The notes: a model not told the origin generated them from the sequence alone. A DNA stretch of 64,000 bases from Rouxiella silvae (GCF_002093625.1 NZ_MRWD01000002.1:1-64000); one strand, 5' to 3'. Positions 1 to 10,389 are shown, counted from the stretch's first letter. Numbers and translations: made by a program.

Positions 1-337
1 TAAAATTTATTAATAAATCACTTTGTTTAAATTATGTGACATTTTGGAGTCAAAAAGGTAACTGCGATGGTTGAAATCGATTGAGAAATGACTCATAAAG
101 GGTTACAAATGACTCAAAGTGCGACTCTGATCTCAAAAATAAGTCTATGAGCTCAAAAAGTAATCATAATTGGCTTTTTTGTACTTAAATAGTTAATGGT
201 ATGTAAATATCTGGTTGTATTGAAGCGATTTAGCAGGCAAAAACGGCGGTTCTGCGTTATACCTTGGTTCATGCGTTGCATATTTGTGAATTTATTGTTG
301 ATGTTAATTGATTGTTGAAGAGTTTCTGGGGACTACC
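1..337. other. Intergenic region upstream of yejG
   Basis: AT-rich stretch with stop codons in all frames and no gene that I can support. It presumably carries the yejG promoter. The 10-base string AAATGACTCA occurs twice (86-95 and 107-116), with weaker variants nearby (GAGCTCAAAAAG around 150). I see no clear operator or terminator. Confidence 0.5.
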
Positions 338-685
338 GTGAATAGTGAACATTTTTCAGTTGTGCACCGACTGCCGCATACTTATCGCTGGCTCTCTGGC
401 TTTGCGGGGATAAAAGTGGAAGCTATCCCGCTGCCAGGCGATGAAGACAGTAATCTCGTCGGACTCAAGCTGTTGAGTCCTGAAGGGGAAAGTGCCCGTC
501 AGATTTTGCAAGGTTTGAACCTCTCACTGAGAGAAATTCAGGTAGAGAGTAATATCGTTGAGTGCGAGGGGGAACTTTGCCTGTTTGTTAAATGTGACGA
601 CGAAAGCGCCACCATGTGCCGACTTAAGAACATTGGCACTGCCATTGCCGAATCTGTGTCTGTATCTGCTATCTATCCATTCTAA
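338..685 (+). CDS. yejG: YejG family protein
   Basis: Small conserved enterobacterial protein of unknown function, 116 residues. The N-terminal VVHRLPHTYRW, the FAGIKVEAIP segment, the LKLLSPEGE segment and the C-terminal CRLKNIGTAIAE match what I know of E. coli YejG, and so does its position beside yejF. I choose the GTG at 338 because it sits just after GGGGAC and gives the usual N-terminus; an in-frame TTG at 308 would add ten unconserved residues. There is no signal peptide or membrane segment. It converges with yejF, 13 bases away, with no obvious terminator between them. Confidence 0.85.
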   Translation: MNSEHFSVVHRLPHTYRWLSGFAGIKVEAIPLPGDEDSNLVGLKLLSPEGESARQILQGLNLSLREIQVESNIVECEGELCLFVKCDDESATMCRLKNIGTAIAESVSVSAIYPF

Positions 686-698
686 AGGCTGTCGGTTG

Positions 699-2306
699 TT
701 ATAGACCGTCAGTCACCCTCGTTAGCGCCAAAAGCTGCCGCGTGTAGGCCTGTTCCGGCCGGGTAAACAGCGTTTCACACTCTCCCTGCTCAACCACTTT
801 TCCTCTCTGTAATACAATAACCTGGTGACAAAGACTTCTGACTACTTGCAGATCATGGCTAATAAATAAGTAAGAAAGGCCATAGCGCTGTTGCAGATTG
901 TGCAGGAGCTCAAGAATTTGCGCCTGTACTGATTTATCGAGCGAGGACGTAGGCTCATCAAGAATAACCAGTTCTGGCTGAAGAATAAGCGCGCGGGCAA
1001 TGGCAATACGTTGCCGCTGGCCGCCAGAAAACTCAGTCGGGTAACGATGGCGCGTTTGTGGATCAAGTCCTACTTCCTGCATGGCGGCGATAACCTGTTG
1101 CTCACGCTGTTCGTCCGTCAGGCGTTTATGCACTTTGAGTCCTTCGGCGATTATCTGCATCACATTAAGTCGCGGATTCAGTGCCGAATAGGGATCCTGA
1201 AAAACCACCTGTATCCGGCTGCGAAACGGCAGCATCTGACGGCGGTTAAAAGTATGCAGTGGCTGACCGTCAAACTCGATTTTTCCACTGCAAGACAGCA
1301 GACGCAGGAGCGCGAGGCCGGTCGTGCTTTTACCCGAGCCAGACTCTCCCACCAGCCCTAGGCTCTCGCCGCGACGTAAACTAAAACTTAGGCCACTGAG
1401 CGCCTGCTTAGTGCTCACGGTGCGCCTCAGCAGCCCACGCCGCACGGGGAATCCTACACCCAAATCTTCAACGCGCAGCAGCACGGGACTGTTGTCGGGC
1501 ACGGGCAGCGGGCTGCCTGTGGGCTCTGCCTGTAACAGCTGTTGGGTATAGGCATGCTGGGGGGCTGAGAACAGCGCAGCACGGGTGTTGTACTCCACGC
1601 AGCGTCCGTCCTTCATCACCGCGACGTTATCCGCGATGGAACGCACAATCCGCAGGTTGTGGGTGATAAACAGCATCGCCATGCCCAGCTCATGCTTGAG
1701 CTCGTGCAGTAAGCCGAGAATTTGTGCCTGCACTGACACGTCGAGCGCGGTCGTTGGCTCATCGGCAATCAGCAGTTTGGGTTGGGTTAATATCGCCATG
1801 GCAATCATCACGCGCTGCCGCTCGCCGCCAGAGAGCTGATGCGGGAAGTCACTTAGCCTGGTCGCCGCCTGAGCGATGCCCACACGGTCAAGGCACTTAA
1901 TGATTTCGGCTCTTGCCGCTTCACGACGCAGGCCCCGGTGCAGCGACAGCACTTCTGCCAGCTGTTTTTCTATCGAGTGCAGTGGATTAAGTGACACCAT
2001 CGGTTCTTGAAAAATCATCGCAATCCGATCGCCGCGCACCTTGCGTAACGCGGGTTCACTGGCGTGGAGCAAACTCTGACCTTCAAACAGAATGTCACCT
2101 TTAGGATATACCACCGACTGCGCACGCAGCAGGCGCAGTATGGATAGGGCGGTCACGCTTTTACCCGAACCGGACTCCCCGACCAGCGCCAGGGTTTCAC
2201 CTGGCGCAATATTCAACGAGAGGTCATGGACTACGCCTGATAGCTGGCCTTCATGGCGAAAGGCGATATCCAGGTTCTTAATCGATAACAGTGGTGAATG
2301 TGTCAT
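699..2306 (-). CDS. yejF: Microcin C/oligopeptide ABC importer, fused ATPase YejF
   Basis: Cytoplasmic ATP-hydrolysing subunit of the YejABEF importer, which takes up peptides and, in E. coli, microcin C. It is 535 residues with two complete nucleotide-binding domains in one chain. The first has Walker A GESGSGKS at 43-50, signature LSGGERQR at 158-165 and Walker B LLIADEP near 178-184. The second has Walker A near 320-328, signature FSGGQRQR near 433 and Walker B LVILDEP near 455. It is the last gene of yejA-yejB-yejE-yejF; it starts 11 bases after yejE, with AGGA as ribosome binding site. The fused two-domain form is normal for YejF. Confidence 0.95.
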   Translation of the reverse strand: MTHSPLLSIKNLDIAFRHEGQLSGVVHDLSLNIAPGETLALVGESGSGKSVTALSILRLLRAQSVVYPKGDILFEGQSLLHASEPALRKVRGDRIAMIFQEPMVSLNPLHSIEKQLAEVLSLHRGLRREAARAEIIKCLDRVGIAQAATRLSDFPHQLSGGERQRVMIAMAILTQPKLLIADEPTTALDVSVQAQILGLLHELKHELGMAMLFITHNLRIVRSIADNVAVMKDGRCVEYNTRAALFSAPQHAYTQQLLQAEPTGSPLPVPDNSPVLLRVEDLGVGFPVRRGLLRRTVSTKQALSGLSFSLRRGESLGLVGESGSGKSTTGLALLRLLSCSGKIEFDGQPLHTFNRRQMLPFRSRIQVVFQDPYSALNPRLNVMQIIAEGLKVHKRLTDEQREQQVIAAMQEVGLDPQTRHRYPTEFSGGQRQRIAIARALILQPELVILDEPTSSLDKSVQAQILELLHNLQQRYGLSYLFISHDLQVVRSLCHQVIVLQRGKVVEQGECETLFTRPEQAYTRQLLALTRVTDGL

Positions 2307-2317
2307 GGTTGGGCGTC

Positions 2318-3340
2318 CTAACGGGTTTGACTGGGATCAAAAGCGTCGCGTACCGCTTCACCAATAAAAATAAGCAGAGACAGCAATATGGCGAGAACCA
2401 TAAATGCGCTTATCCCCAGCCACGGTGCCTGAATATTATTTTTTCCTTCAAGCAGCAGCGAACCTAAAGAGGGCGATCCCAGCGGCAGCCCAAAGCCCAG
2501 AAAGTCCAAAGAAGCCAGGGTGGTAATCGAACCGCAGAGAATAAACGGCATATAGGTTAGCGTAGCCACCATGGCGTTGGGCAATATATGGCGCAGCATA
2601 ATTGTACGGTCAGCTACGCCCATAGCCTGTGCGGCGCGGATGTAATCAAAATTGCGGGTGCGCAGAAACTCGGCCCGCACTACGCCGACCAACACCATCC
2701 AGCCGGAAAGTACCGTGATGAGCAGCAGCCACCAGAAGTTGGGCTGCACCACGCTCGATAGCATAATTATCAGGAAAAGTGTGGGCATGCCTGACCAAAC
2801 TTCAATCAATCTTTGCCCCCAGAGGTCGATTTTTCCACCGTAGTAGCCCTGCGTTGCGCCTATCACGATACCCATCACCGAAGACAGCAGGGTGAGCATC
2901 AGGCCAAACAGCAGCGAAATTCGCAATCCGTACAGAATCTCCGCCAGTACGTCGTGGCCGTTGCTGTCGGTGCCAAGCAGGTTGTGGCGCGAAGGCGGTG
3001 AGGGGAAAGGGCTGTCGGTTGAGAAGTTGATTGAATTAAAACTCTGGCGCAGTGGCGCCCATATTACCCAGCCGTGGCTTTCAAGCTGTTTAACCACAAA
3101 CGGGTCTTGATAATCGGTGGTCGTTTGCAGTTTGCCGCCAAAGGTTGATTCGCTGTAGTTAAACAACACCGGGAGGTAAAAGTGTCCCTGATAGTTAACC
3201 AGCAGCGGTTTCTCATTGGCGATGACGTTGGAAAACAGTGCCAGCAAAAAGAGGATTAAAAAGATCCACAGCGACCAGAAGCCACGGGAGTTTTGACGAA
3301 AGCGAGCCCAGCGCGCGCGGTTGATTGCATTGAGCACCAT
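2318..3340 (-). CDS. yejE: Peptide ABC importer inner-membrane permease YejE
   Basis: 340-residue inner-membrane permease of the YejABEF importer (DppC/OppC type). One membrane helix near residues 22-42 is followed by a long periplasmic segment, then the ABC permease core with five more helices. The EAA loop is visible as the stretch around EFLRTRNFDYIRAAQAMGV. The long first periplasmic loop is typical of YejE. Its ATG overlaps the yejB stop codon by one base (TAATG), so translation of the two permeases is probably coupled. Confidence 0.95.
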   Translation of the reverse strand: MVLNAINRARWARFRQNSRGFWSLWIFLILFLLALFSNVIANEKPLLVNYQGHFYLPVLFNYSESTFGGKLQTTTDYQDPFVVKQLESHGWVIWAPLRQSFNSINFSTDSPFPSPPSRHNLLGTDSNGHDVLAEILYGLRISLLFGLMLTLLSSVMGIVIGATQGYYGGKIDLWGQRLIEVWSGMPTLFLIIMLSSVVQPNFWWLLLITVLSGWMVLVGVVRAEFLRTRNFDYIRAAQAMGVADRTIMLRHILPNAMVATLTYMPFILCGSITTLASLDFLGFGLPLGSPSLGSLLLEGKNNIQAPWLGISAFMVLAILLSLLIFIGEAVRDAFDPSQTR

Positions 3341-4434
3341 TATTGACGCCCCTCGAAATCAATCCGTGGATCGACCAGCGTATAGGTGATATCGCTGATG
3401 ATATTGAGCAGTAGGCCAATCAGGGTAAAGATGTACAGCGTGCCAAACATCACCGGAAAATCGCGTTGCAGCGTGGCGTCGTAGCCCAACAGTCCGAGAC
3501 CGTGCAGTGAGAACATCACTTCAATCAGCAGTGAGCCGGTAAAAAACATGCTGATAAAGGTGGCAGGGAAGCCGGCAATAACCAGCAGCATGGCGTTGCG
3601 AAACACATGGCGGTAAAGAATTTTATTTTCGTCGAGACCTTTGGCGCGCGCGGTGACCACGTACTGCTTTTGTACCTCGTCCAGAAACGAGTTTTTAGTC
3701 AGCATGGTCAGCGTGGCAAAGCCGCCAATCACCGTTGCTAATACCGGCAGGGTGATATGCCACAGGTAGTCAGTAATTTTACCGTACCAGGGCAGCGTGT
3801 CGAAATTGGCCGAGGTCAGGCCGCGCAGCGGGAACCAGTCATAATAGTTACCGCCGGTAAAAAACACGATCAGTAAAATAGCGAATAAAAACGAGGGAAC
3901 CGCGTAGCCGATGATGATTATCGTGCTGCTCCAGGTATCAAATGCACTGCCGTTTTTTACTGCTTTGCGAATGCCTAGCGGAATCGACACCAAATAAATG
4001 ATGAGCGTGCTCCATAGCCCAAGGCTTACTGAAACCGGCAGGCTGGATTTCACCAGCTGCATCACGGAGGCACCTTGAAACAGGCTGTCGCCGAAATCAA
4101 AACGCGCATAACGCCAGAGCATGTCGAAATACCGCTCATGCAGCGGCTTATCGAAGCCGAAGCGCTTGGTTATTTCGGCTATCACTTCCGGGTCGAGGCC
4201 GCGAGCGCCGCGATACTGGCTGTCTCCGACCATGCCGACACCTGCATTGGCATGGCCGTTACCGCTGGCTTGCCCACCGCCGGGTAATCCGCTGCTTTGG
4301 CCCATTTCAATGGCCGCGATGGCTTGATCTACTGGACCGCCGGGCGCAATCTGCACAATAAAGAAATTAATCGTGATAATGGCCCACAGCGTGGGAATAA
4401 CCAGCAGGAGCCGACGAAGTAAATATGCAGTCAT
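3340..4434 (-). CDS. yejB: Peptide ABC importer inner-membrane permease YejB
   Basis: 364-residue permease of the YejABEF system (DppB/OppB type). The N-terminus [20 protein letters not shown] is a conserved membrane helix. A Gly-rich periplasmic insert (near residues 48-70) precedes [14 protein letters not shown], as in E. coli YejB. The C-terminal permease core ends in [14 protein letters not shown] start at the ATG at 4434, preceded by AGGGAGG; a longer in-frame reading to 4488 would run back into yejA and has no support. It begins 10 bases after yejA. Confidence 0.95.
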   Translation of the reverse strand: MTAYLLRRLLLVIPTLWAIITINFFIVQIAPGGPVDQAIAAIEMGQSSGLPGGGQASGNGHANAGVGMVGDSQYRGARGLDPEVIAEITKRFGFDKPLHERYFDMLWRYARFDFGDSLFQGASVMQLVKSSLPVSVSLGLWSTLIIYLVSIPLGIRKAVKNGSAFDTWSSTIIIIGYAVPSFLFAILLIVFFTGGNYYDWFPLRGLTSANFDTLPWYGKITDYLWHITLPVLATVIGGFATLTMLTKNSFLDEVQKQYVVTARAKGLDENKILYRHVFRNAMLLVIAGFPATFISMFFTGSLLIEVMFSLHGLGLLGYDATLQRDFPVMFGTLYIFTLIGLLLNIISDITYTLVDPRIDFEGRQ

Positions 4435-4444
4435 TGTCGCCTCC

Positions 4445-6253
4445 CTATTTTTTTGCCGCTTGCAAACGTGCAGCTTTGTTGACGTCAAACCACCAGCTGT
4501 CTAGCTCTATAGCATAAGGTGGGCGAATGGCGGGCATCGAAAACTTGTCCCAGTAAGCGTAGCGGTCACGGTTGGAATACCACATCGGGATCATATACAT
4601 GTGCCAGGTTAAAACCCGGTCAAGTGCGTGTCCCAGTGAAAGTAGTGCGTCAGGCTGGCCCTGATGTGCGACCACCGCGTCGGTCAACTGGTCGATTGCC
4701 GGGTCTGATACACCGGGCGCATTATAGGTGGAGTTAATGTATTTTGAATTCCACATAATCTGCAAGTCAGTGCCGGGGTAGGTCATGGCGCGATACACCG
4801 TGGGGATCATATCGTAATCACGGCTGCGTAATCGGCTGGTGAACTGTGAATTATCGACCTGACGCAGGGTCATGTTAATGCCTAGTCGCTGCAAATTATG
4901 CTGGAAAGGCAGCACGTATTGAGAGTTTCCACTGCTGGGTAACAGCAGTTCAAAGGTGAAGGGCTTGCCCGTTTGGTCGTTTACCAACTGCTGGTTTTTT
5001 ACTGTCCATCCGGCCTCTTTCAGCAATGCAGTAGCCTTAAGCAAATTTTCCCTGTCACTGCCACTGCCGTCTGAGTGCGGGGGCTGATAAAGCTGGCTAA
5101 ACACCTCATCGGGGATTTTGCCTTTCAGGGGGGCCAGCCACGCCAGCTCTGCGGCGTCGGGATAGTTTACTGCCGCATACTCGGTGTTCTGGAAGTAGCT
5201 GGTAGTGCGCTTGTAAGCGCCGTAAAACAGAGCCTTGTTCATCCAGTCAAAATCAAAGGCCAGCGTCAGCGCCTCTCTGACGCGTCGGTCTTGAAAGATA
5301 GGGCGATGAATATTGAAAGCCAGCCAGCGCGTATCCTGTGCGGCCTGGTTTTTATCATCCTGCTTTATGATTAAGCCACGGGTAAAGTTAGTCCCCTGAT
5401 ACTGCGTGGCCCAATTTTTGGGAGAAGGTTCGCTGCGATAATCGAAAGCACCGGACTTAAAGGCTTCGAGAGCCACGTTATCGTCCAAGTAGTAGTCGTA
5501 GCGAATGGTATCGAAGTTGTAGCGCCCGCGGTTAACTGGCAAATTCGCCGCCCAATAGTGAGTGACGCGCGAGTAGGTAACATATTGACCCAGCTTATAG
5601 GCGCTGATGCGGTAAGGGCCACTTCCCAGCGGTGGCGTTGACAGCGGTTCGTTAAATTTTCGATGTTCCCAAAACTTTTGCGAAATGATGGGCAGACCCA
5701 GTAGGCCGAGCATTTGCTCTTTATTAGGCTGCGGGAATTCAAAGCGCACGGTGAGCGGAGAAAGCGCTTTAACCACCACGCCCTTATACACCACTCGAAA
5801 CTGCGGCACGCCCTCAGTCATAAATTTGTGGAAGGTAAAAGCCACGTCTTTGGCGGTGATTGGACTGCCGTCCTGAAAAACGGCGCGCGGATTTATCTCT
5901 ACCTCAACCCATTTTAAATCGCTGTCATAGCGCGCCGAATCGGCAATGAGTGGGTAATAGCTGCCAATTTCGTCGCTGGAAGGCGTGAAAAGACTGTCGT
6001 AAAGCGTATCGCTACGCACCGCGGCGTTACCGCGAGAGGCGAAACGATTAAAATTGTCAAAGGTGCCAATGGCTGAAAGGGTAATGCTTCCGCCTTTGGG
6101 GGCAGCAGGATTAACATAATCAAAATGACTGAAGTTATATAGGTATTTCGGGGAGCCTAAAATTGAAAAGGCGTAGCCGTCCTCTATCGATTCGGCGTGC
6201 GCACAAAATCCTATCAAAGACAGTAGCAGAGCTGTAAGTGCGCGAGGAAACAT
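4445..6253 (-). CDS. yejA: Peptide ABC importer periplasmic binding protein YejA
   Basis: 602-residue extracytoplasmic solute-binding protein (SBP_bac_5 family), first gene of the yejABEF operon. A Sec signal peptide covers about residues 1-20 with a likely cut after CAHA. Conserved family features include the [15 protein letters not shown] segment, [11 protein letters not shown], and a C-terminal SWWFDV. In E. coli and Salmonella the system imports peptides, including antimicrobial ones, so it can be both nutritional and protective. AGGAG lies 13 bases before the start codon. In E. coli the rtn/pdeN gene separates yejA from mepS; here that gene is absent. Confidence 0.95.
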   Translation of the reverse strand: MFPRALTALLLSLIGFCAHAESIEDGYAFSILGSPKYLYNFSHFDYVNPAAPKGGSITLSAIGTFDNFNRFASRGNAAVRSDTLYDSLFTPSSDEIGSYYPLIADSARYDSDLKWVEVEINPRAVFQDGSPITAKDVAFTFHKFMTEGVPQFRVVYKGVVVKALSPLTVRFEFPQPNKEQMLGLLGLPIISQKFWEHRKFNEPLSTPPLGSGPYRISAYKLGQYVTYSRVTHYWAANLPVNRGRYNFDTIRYDYYLDDNVALEAFKSGAFDYRSEPSPKNWATQYQGTNFTRGLIIKQDDKNQAAQDTRWLAFNIHRPIFQDRRVREALTLAFDFDWMNKALFYGAYKRTTSYFQNTEYAAVNYPDAAELAWLAPLKGKIPDEVFSQLYQPPHSDGSGSDRENLLKATALLKEAGWTVKNQQLVNDQTGKPFTFELLLPSSGNSQYVLPFQHNLQRLGINMTLRQVDNSQFTSRLRSRDYDMIPTVYRAMTYPGTDLQIMWNSKYINSTYNAPGVSDPAIDQLTDAVVAHQGQPDALLSLGHALDRVLTWHMYMIPMWYSNRDRYAYWDKFSMPAIRPPYAIELDSWWFDVNKAARLQAAKK

Positions 6254-6437
6254 CCTGAAAGTTAACTCCTGGTTTGGCGCCGCTGACGCTGTGATAACTC
6301 AATCATAGATTGATAGTAGAAAAACAACCATTTTGGCTGTTGTATCACAAGATTACGCGCAGCCCCAAGACAAATAGCGGGTAAACAGCGAGGCGTGCCG
6401 ATAAAGGCTGAGGGGCGGGGGGCTTAGCCGTGAGCAT

Positions 6438-6467
6438 AAAAAAAGACCCTCAGAAGAGGGCCTTTTT
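6438..6467 (-). terminator. Rho-independent terminator after mepS
   Basis: On the minus strand GGCCCTC-TTCT-GAGGGTC is followed by a run of seven T. It lies 46 bases beyond the mepS stop codon and upstream of yejA, so it should separate the two minus-strand units. The other side is also T-rich (CCTTTTTC), so it may work in both directions. Confidence 0.85.
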
Positions 6468-6512
6468 CTATTCGCTGGGCTTGGACAACAAGAGTGAATT
6501 CTGTTTTCGCTG

Positions 6513-7133
6513 CTATTGCAGCATTGCAGTCGCCATACTCTCGGTACTGCTGTTTGGCCTTGAGCCACTCAGTACGCGTCTTGCTTCACGATAGCGAGAC
6601 GTCCAATAAGCTTCATTAAGGTTAGAAATCATTACGCCATTGCTTGTAGAAGCATGAACGAATTGATCGTTACCGAGATAAATACCTACATGACGACCGG
6701 TAGAGCCAGCGCGGAACAGGACTAAATCGCCTGGACGCAACTTGTTACGCTGAATCTTCTTACCTGTATCTTCCTGTTCATAGGTTGAACGCGGTAAGTC
6801 CATACCAAATTGTTCGCGGAATGTTACCTGAACGAAGGCTGAGCAATCGATACCACGCTTGCTGTCACCACCTAACCGATAACGAACGCCTTTCCAGTCT
6901 GCATATTGATCCATAATTTTGGATTTAATATCGACGTTGCGAACCATTGCTTCGAATTCATCCTGAGAGGATTGAAGTAAAAGACCATCTTTGTCTTTAA
7001 CTGCATGCATCTCAGTTTGTGCGTTTTCTGTGTTCGAAGAATGAGTACCACTACACGCGGAGAGTAAAATTGCCGCGCCAATTGCGGGTAAGGCCCGCAG
7101 TACATATCTCAGAAACGGTTGAGACTTGACCAT
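6513..7133 (-). CDS. mepS: Murein DD-endopeptidase MepS, NlpC/P60 lipoprotein
   Basis: Outer-membrane lipoprotein that cuts DAP-D-Ala crosslinks so that new strands can be inserted during cell elongation. It is 206 residues. The lipobox LLSAC puts the lipidated Cys at residue 27. The NlpC/P60 domain spans about 75-190 with catalytic Cys97 (GIDCSAF), His148 (RHVGIY) and His160 (FVHAS). In E. coli it is degraded by NlpI-Prc. The start ATG follows AGGGAAAA. Gene order (lpxT next, yejA behind) matches E. coli except for the missing rtn. Confidence 0.95.
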   Translation of the reverse strand: MVKSQPFLRYVLRALPAIGAAILLSACSGTHSSNTENAQTEMHAVKDKDGLLLQSSQDEFEAMVRNVDIKSKIMDQYADWKGVRYRLGGDSKRGIDCSAFVQVTFREQFGMDLPRSTYEQEDTGKKIQRNKLRPGDLVLFRAGSTGRHVGIYLGNDQFVHASTSNGVMISNLNEAYWTSRYREARRVLSGSRPNSSTESMATAMLQ

Positions 7134-7588
7134 GTATGTTGTTTTCCCTTGCTGTCCTTAACGAAACCGAAGTTCGTTATCAAATTGCCCAAAAACCAAG
7201 CGAGATTATCTGTTGCTGTCAGCTTGGGCAAAGGCTTAGCCAGGAAATTGTGTGGTACAACACACTTTTAATTGGAATCAGACCATTAATGCCACATTTC
7301 TGTGCAACGAGGTCGAGATTACCGTAATGATTGGGGGAATGCGAGAGGTTTTATCTGTTTTTTAATAAGAAATAATGATGTAAAGCAATGTAACTATTGA
7401 TGTAAAAGTCGGTGAGTAAGTATTGTGCTCATTTGGCTTAAAAGCGCAGCAGAATGCGGGCTGTGAGCAATATTCCGTTTTCGCCTATTTACATTCACGG
7501 TAAAGAGAATGGCCCGGCAACATGTAAATGTCGTCCGGGCCATAATGAAAAGCTATGTCACCGAGAATAAGTATTTTCTTAAAAAAAC
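7134..7588. other. Intergenic region between lpxT and mepS
   Basis: 455 bases without a supportable gene. It should hold the mepS promoter next to 7134 and the lpxT terminator-like hairpin near 7509-7543. Open frames here are short and look like no known protein. Confidence 0.5.
7509..7543 (-). terminator. Hairpin downstream of lpxT
   Basis: ATGGCCCGG pairs perfectly with CCGGGCCAT across 17 bases, and the loop contains ACAT/ATGT, which can extend the pairing. On the minus strand it lies 46 bases after the lpxT stop. It lacks a clean T-run (TTCTCTTT follows), so it may be a weak terminator or an mRNA-end stabiliser. Confidence 0.45.
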
Positions 7589-8290
7589 TTATTTAGCGGC
7601 TCTTTTCGGCAGTTTTCTATCCAGCCAATTGACAAGCATGTCACTTGCTGGGGTCATTAACCACCAGCTTGCGCCGACCAATACCACTGACAATGAACCG
7701 ACCATGATATCGGTAAACCAGTGTGCACCGATCATTAGGCGCGGCATTGAGAAGATGACGGTAATCAAGACGGCAATCGCGAATGCGCGTTTGCCGAGAT
7801 AACGCAGCATAAATACGCTGAAGACCATCAGCATCATGCCATGATCGCCCGGGAAGCTGTCACCTGAGGAGTCTTTGGTCGGAATGCCGGTCAATTCGCT
7901 CACGCGATTCACGTGCTCGAAGCTTAGCGACGGACTCTTATGCGCGACAGGCAGCTGGTGCCCCAGCTGGTTAAGCACCACGGCTGTAAGCAACATCACG
8001 ATACCGATAATCACCGTCCGGCGGCGGCCTTGGCTGTCTTCCTTTATATAGTAAGAAAAATACAGCAGACCCATCGCCAGCAGTGAGCAGACGTCAAAGG
8101 CGCGGTTGTTGGTCACGGCAACAATATGCAGGAACGTCTTGCTGGTGGCCAGGTGACCGTTGAAATAGAAAAATATCGACGAGTCGATAGGTGCCCAAAA
8201 ACCGTGGTTAGCCGGCAGGTAAAAGGATAAAAATAAAGCAATACCCAGCACGTTGAGCAGCAGTATCATCGGTAAATTACGGCAAAACAT
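7589..8290 (-). CDS. lpxT: Lipid A 1-diphosphate synthase LpxT (PAP2 family)
   Basis: Inner-membrane phosphotransferase that moves a phosphate from undecaprenyl diphosphate to the 1-position of lipid A on the periplasmic face. It has about 233 residues and six predicted helices. PAP2 signature elements are visible: HKSPSLSFEHVN, GDSFPGDHGMM and MPRLMIGAHWFTDIM. I prefer the ATG at 8290, preceded by AGG at a loose distance; the in-frame TTG at 8308 has no ribosome binding site. Its place between yeiR and mepS is the same as in E. coli (former yeiU). In E. coli it is inhibited by PmrR when PmrAB is active; I did not find pmrR here. Confidence 0.9.
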   Translation of the reverse strand: MFCRNLPMILLLNVLGIALFLSFYLPANHGFWAPIDSSIFFYFNGHLATSKTFLHIVAVTNNRAFDVCSLLAMGLLYFSYYIKEDSQGRRRTVIIGIVMLLTAVVLNQLGHQLPVAHKSPSLSFEHVNRVSELTGIPTKDSSGDSFPGDHGMMLMVFSVFMLRYLGKRAFAIAVLITVIFSMPRLMIGAHWFTDIMVGSLSVVLVGASWWLMTPASDMLVNWLDRKLPKRAAK

Positions 8291-8348
8291 AGAACTAAAC
8301 CTATTCAAATTTGTTTAAGAAGTCGTTACGGCCGATACGGTAAGCCTG

Positions 8349-9323
8349 CTAAGTTAAACGAATCTTCAACAAAATGGATTGCAGTGCATTCCAGTCGGTT
8401 TTATCTCGAGATATTATCTCAACTCTGCTGTCTAAAGGCGCCCCCGGCAATGTCTCAATCTTCAAGTCTTGGCCTTGACGGTTTACCTTTAAAATTCCCT
8501 CTTCTATACGTACTACGGCTTTGACCCTTTCAGCCGGAGCCTGTCGCGCCCAGTCAAGGAATCCCGCAGTATCAAAAATAGTGTCGCCATCAAAAATCCA
8601 ACCGCAGCTGGCGTAGCCACCGGCCTCATTGAGTGCTCGCCGCCAACGCTGGTGCCCAGGAAGGCTTAACGCGGCGAGCCCCTGCTTTGATTGATGGGCA
8701 TGATGATGCTGACCGTCGGGCAGTTCGCGCTGGTTGCGACGCGGTTCATTGAGCAAATTAGGATTAATTTTCCCTTGAGAGACGCTTTCGACTCTTAGCG
8801 CCGGATCTTGAGTACCCATCCAGTCCGCTAACGCCAGATTATCGCTGTCAGTATAGGCATCGGTCTTATTGGCAATGATGATGTCTGCGGCGGCCAATTG
8901 GTCGCGGAAGTTTTCATTCGCTACCACGCGAGGGTCAGCGAGCTGGCGCGCATCAAGCAGACAAAGCGTAGCATTGAGCGTTAACCATGACTGATAAACG
9001 TCGGAGGTAAGCAGAGAGAGGATCTGTTTAGGATGGCCCAAACCGGTAGGTTCAATAAGTAACCTGTCGGGTTTAGCCTGCTTAAGCAGCATATTCAGGC
9101 CTATTTGCATCGGTAAGCCGTTAACACAGCACATGCAGCCGCCGGGGATCTCTTTGAGCACCGCGCCGCTGTCGGCCAGCAGTGCGCCGTCGATGCCGAT
9201 TTCACCGAACTCATTGACCAGCACAGCCCATTTTTCATTTTGCGGCTTGTTGGCCAGCAGATGAAGAACGGTGGTCGTTTTTCCACTGCCGAGAAAACCG
9301 GTGATCAAATTTGTTTTTGTCAT
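8349..9323 (-). CDS. yeiR: Zinc-binding GTPase YeiR (COG0523 family)
   Basis: Metal-binding GTPase of the CobW/COG0523 family, about 324 residues, thought to deliver or buffer zinc in the cytosol. Walker A GFLGSGKTT lies near residue 9, the metal-binding GGCMCC motif at about 61-66, and the G4 motif NKTD near 150. A His-rich linker (HHHAH) precedes the CobW C-terminal domain, which binds additional metal in this family. I start at the ATG at 9323, preceded by AAGGA; the longer reading would add eight unconserved residues. It is adjacent to lpxT as in E. coli. Confidence 0.93.
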   Translation of the reverse strand: MTKTNLITGFLGSGKTTTVLHLLANKPQNEKWAVLVNEFGEIGIDGALLADSGAVLKEIPGGCMCCVNGLPMQIGLNMLLKQAKPDRLLIEPTGLGHPKQILSLLTSDVYQSWLTLNATLCLLDARQLADPRVVANENFRDQLAAADIIIANKTDAYTDSDNLALADWMGTQDPALRVESVSQGKINPNLLNEPRRNQRELPDGQHHHAHQSKQGLAALSLPGHQRWRRALNEAGGYASCGWIFDGDTIFDTAGFLDWARQAPAERVKAVVRIEEGILKVNRQGQDLKIETLPGAPLDSRVEIISRDKTDWNALQSILLKIRLT

Positions 9324-9626
9324 GATGAGATCCTTATGCTGATTCACATATTTTTTAAGCCGTTTTGCACGGTATGCGGATGATTTATCGAAATATTGGT
9401 CGCCATAAGATGCTCCCCCAGAAAAAGAAAATCTAGCGAATTGCTGCTAAATCTACTTGGACAGCTCTTTTTTCTACACGCAATGCGGATAACGCAATGA
9501 CTCACTCAGGCTTGGTCACCGAGGCATTGCACCCTGAATCGATACGCAGGATCATGACATAAATACAACGCTAACCTACTGCGTGGTATACTGTTTCTCC
9601 CCATTGCACACCAGAGAGAGGACACC
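9324..9626. other. Divergent intergenic region yeiR / GntR regulator
   Basis: 303 bases holding both divergent promoters. Next to the regulator gene a TATACT hexamer (9587-9592) is a likely -10 element, with only a weak -35 (TACAAC at 9564-9569, 17-base spacer). No other structure is apparent. Confidence 0.45.
9584..9593. promoter_or_regulatory. Possible ExuR/UxuR-type operator half-site over the -10 box
   Basis: TGGTATACTG matches most of TTGGTATACCAA, the core I recall for E. coli ExuR/UxuR sites, and it covers the putative -10 (TATACT) of the GntR-family gene at 9627. This would suit autorepression. Only one half is well conserved, so confidence is low. Confidence 0.3.
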
Positions 9627-10355
9627 ATGCGGCTTTATCAGGAAATCGGTAATCAGTTGCGTGAGGCCATTGCTTCCGGCCAGCATCAGCCGGGTGACCG
9701 TCTCCCTCCTGAACGTGATATTGCCGAGCGTTTTTCGGTCAGCCGCAGCGTAGTACGTGAGGCACTGATCATGCTTGAACTTGAGAAGGTTGTGGAAGTG
9801 CGCAAAGGCTCCGGCGTTTATGTGCTTGAACCCTCTACCGAGGTCCCGGCCTTTGGTGATAGCGGCTACGGCCCGTTCGAGCTGTTACAGGCGCGACAGC
9901 TTCTGGAGAGTGAAGTGGCGGCCTTTGCAGCCGTGCAGGCCACTAAGGCTGATATTCTCAAAATGCGCGACGCCATTGAGCTTGAAAAGAGCTTTGTATC
10001 GCGCGGAATTATTGATGAAAGCGCCGATGAGCTGTTTCATACGCTGCTGGCGCAGGCTTCTCAAAATAGCGTTCTCGCCAACATGGTTTACGAACTGTGG
10101 CAGGTGCGAAAGCACAGCCCGATGTGGCAAGGGCTGCATCAGCACGTGGGTGACCAAAATTACAGTGAGCTGTGGCTGAACGACCATCAGCAAATCTTGC
10201 AGGCTATTTTGCGCCGTGAGCCAAAAGCCGCCAAGCAGGCGATGTGGCAGCATCTTGAAAACGTGAAAAGCAAACTGCTTGAGATTTCAGATGCGGAAGA
10301 TCCGGCGTTTGACGGCTATCTGTTTCGCTCAGTGCCCGCCAGTCTGAATGACTAG
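9627..10355 (+). CDS. GntR/FCD regulator, ExuR/UxuR type
   Basis: 242-residue transcription factor. The N-terminal GntR winged helix (about 1-70) contains PGDRLPPERDIAERF and SRSVVREALIMLE, and the C-terminal FCD ligand domain (about 82-220) contains YGPFELLQARQLLESE and AKQAMWQHLENVKSKLLE. These blocks are characteristic of ExuR and UxuR, the hexuronate-pathway repressors. It is not present at this place in E. coli. It converges with yeiQ, a mannonate-oxidoreductase relative, 34 bases away, so regulation of yeiQ in response to a hexuronate intermediate is a reasonable inference. The start has a good GAGAGG site. Confidence 0.85.
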   Translation: MRLYQEIGNQLREAIASGQHQPGDRLPPERDIAERFSVSRSVVREALIMLELEKVVEVRKGSGVYVLEPSTEVPAFGDSGYGPFELLQARQLLESEVAAFAAVQATKADILKMRDAIELEKSFVSRGIIDESADELFHTLLAQASQNSVLANMVYELWQVRKHSPMWQGLHQHVGDQNYSELWLNDHQQILQAILRREPKAAKQAMWQHLENVKSKLLEISDAEDPAFDGYLFRSVPASLND

Positions 10356-10389
10356 CGGGCGATGATTGCCCAACGTCAGGTAAAAGCGT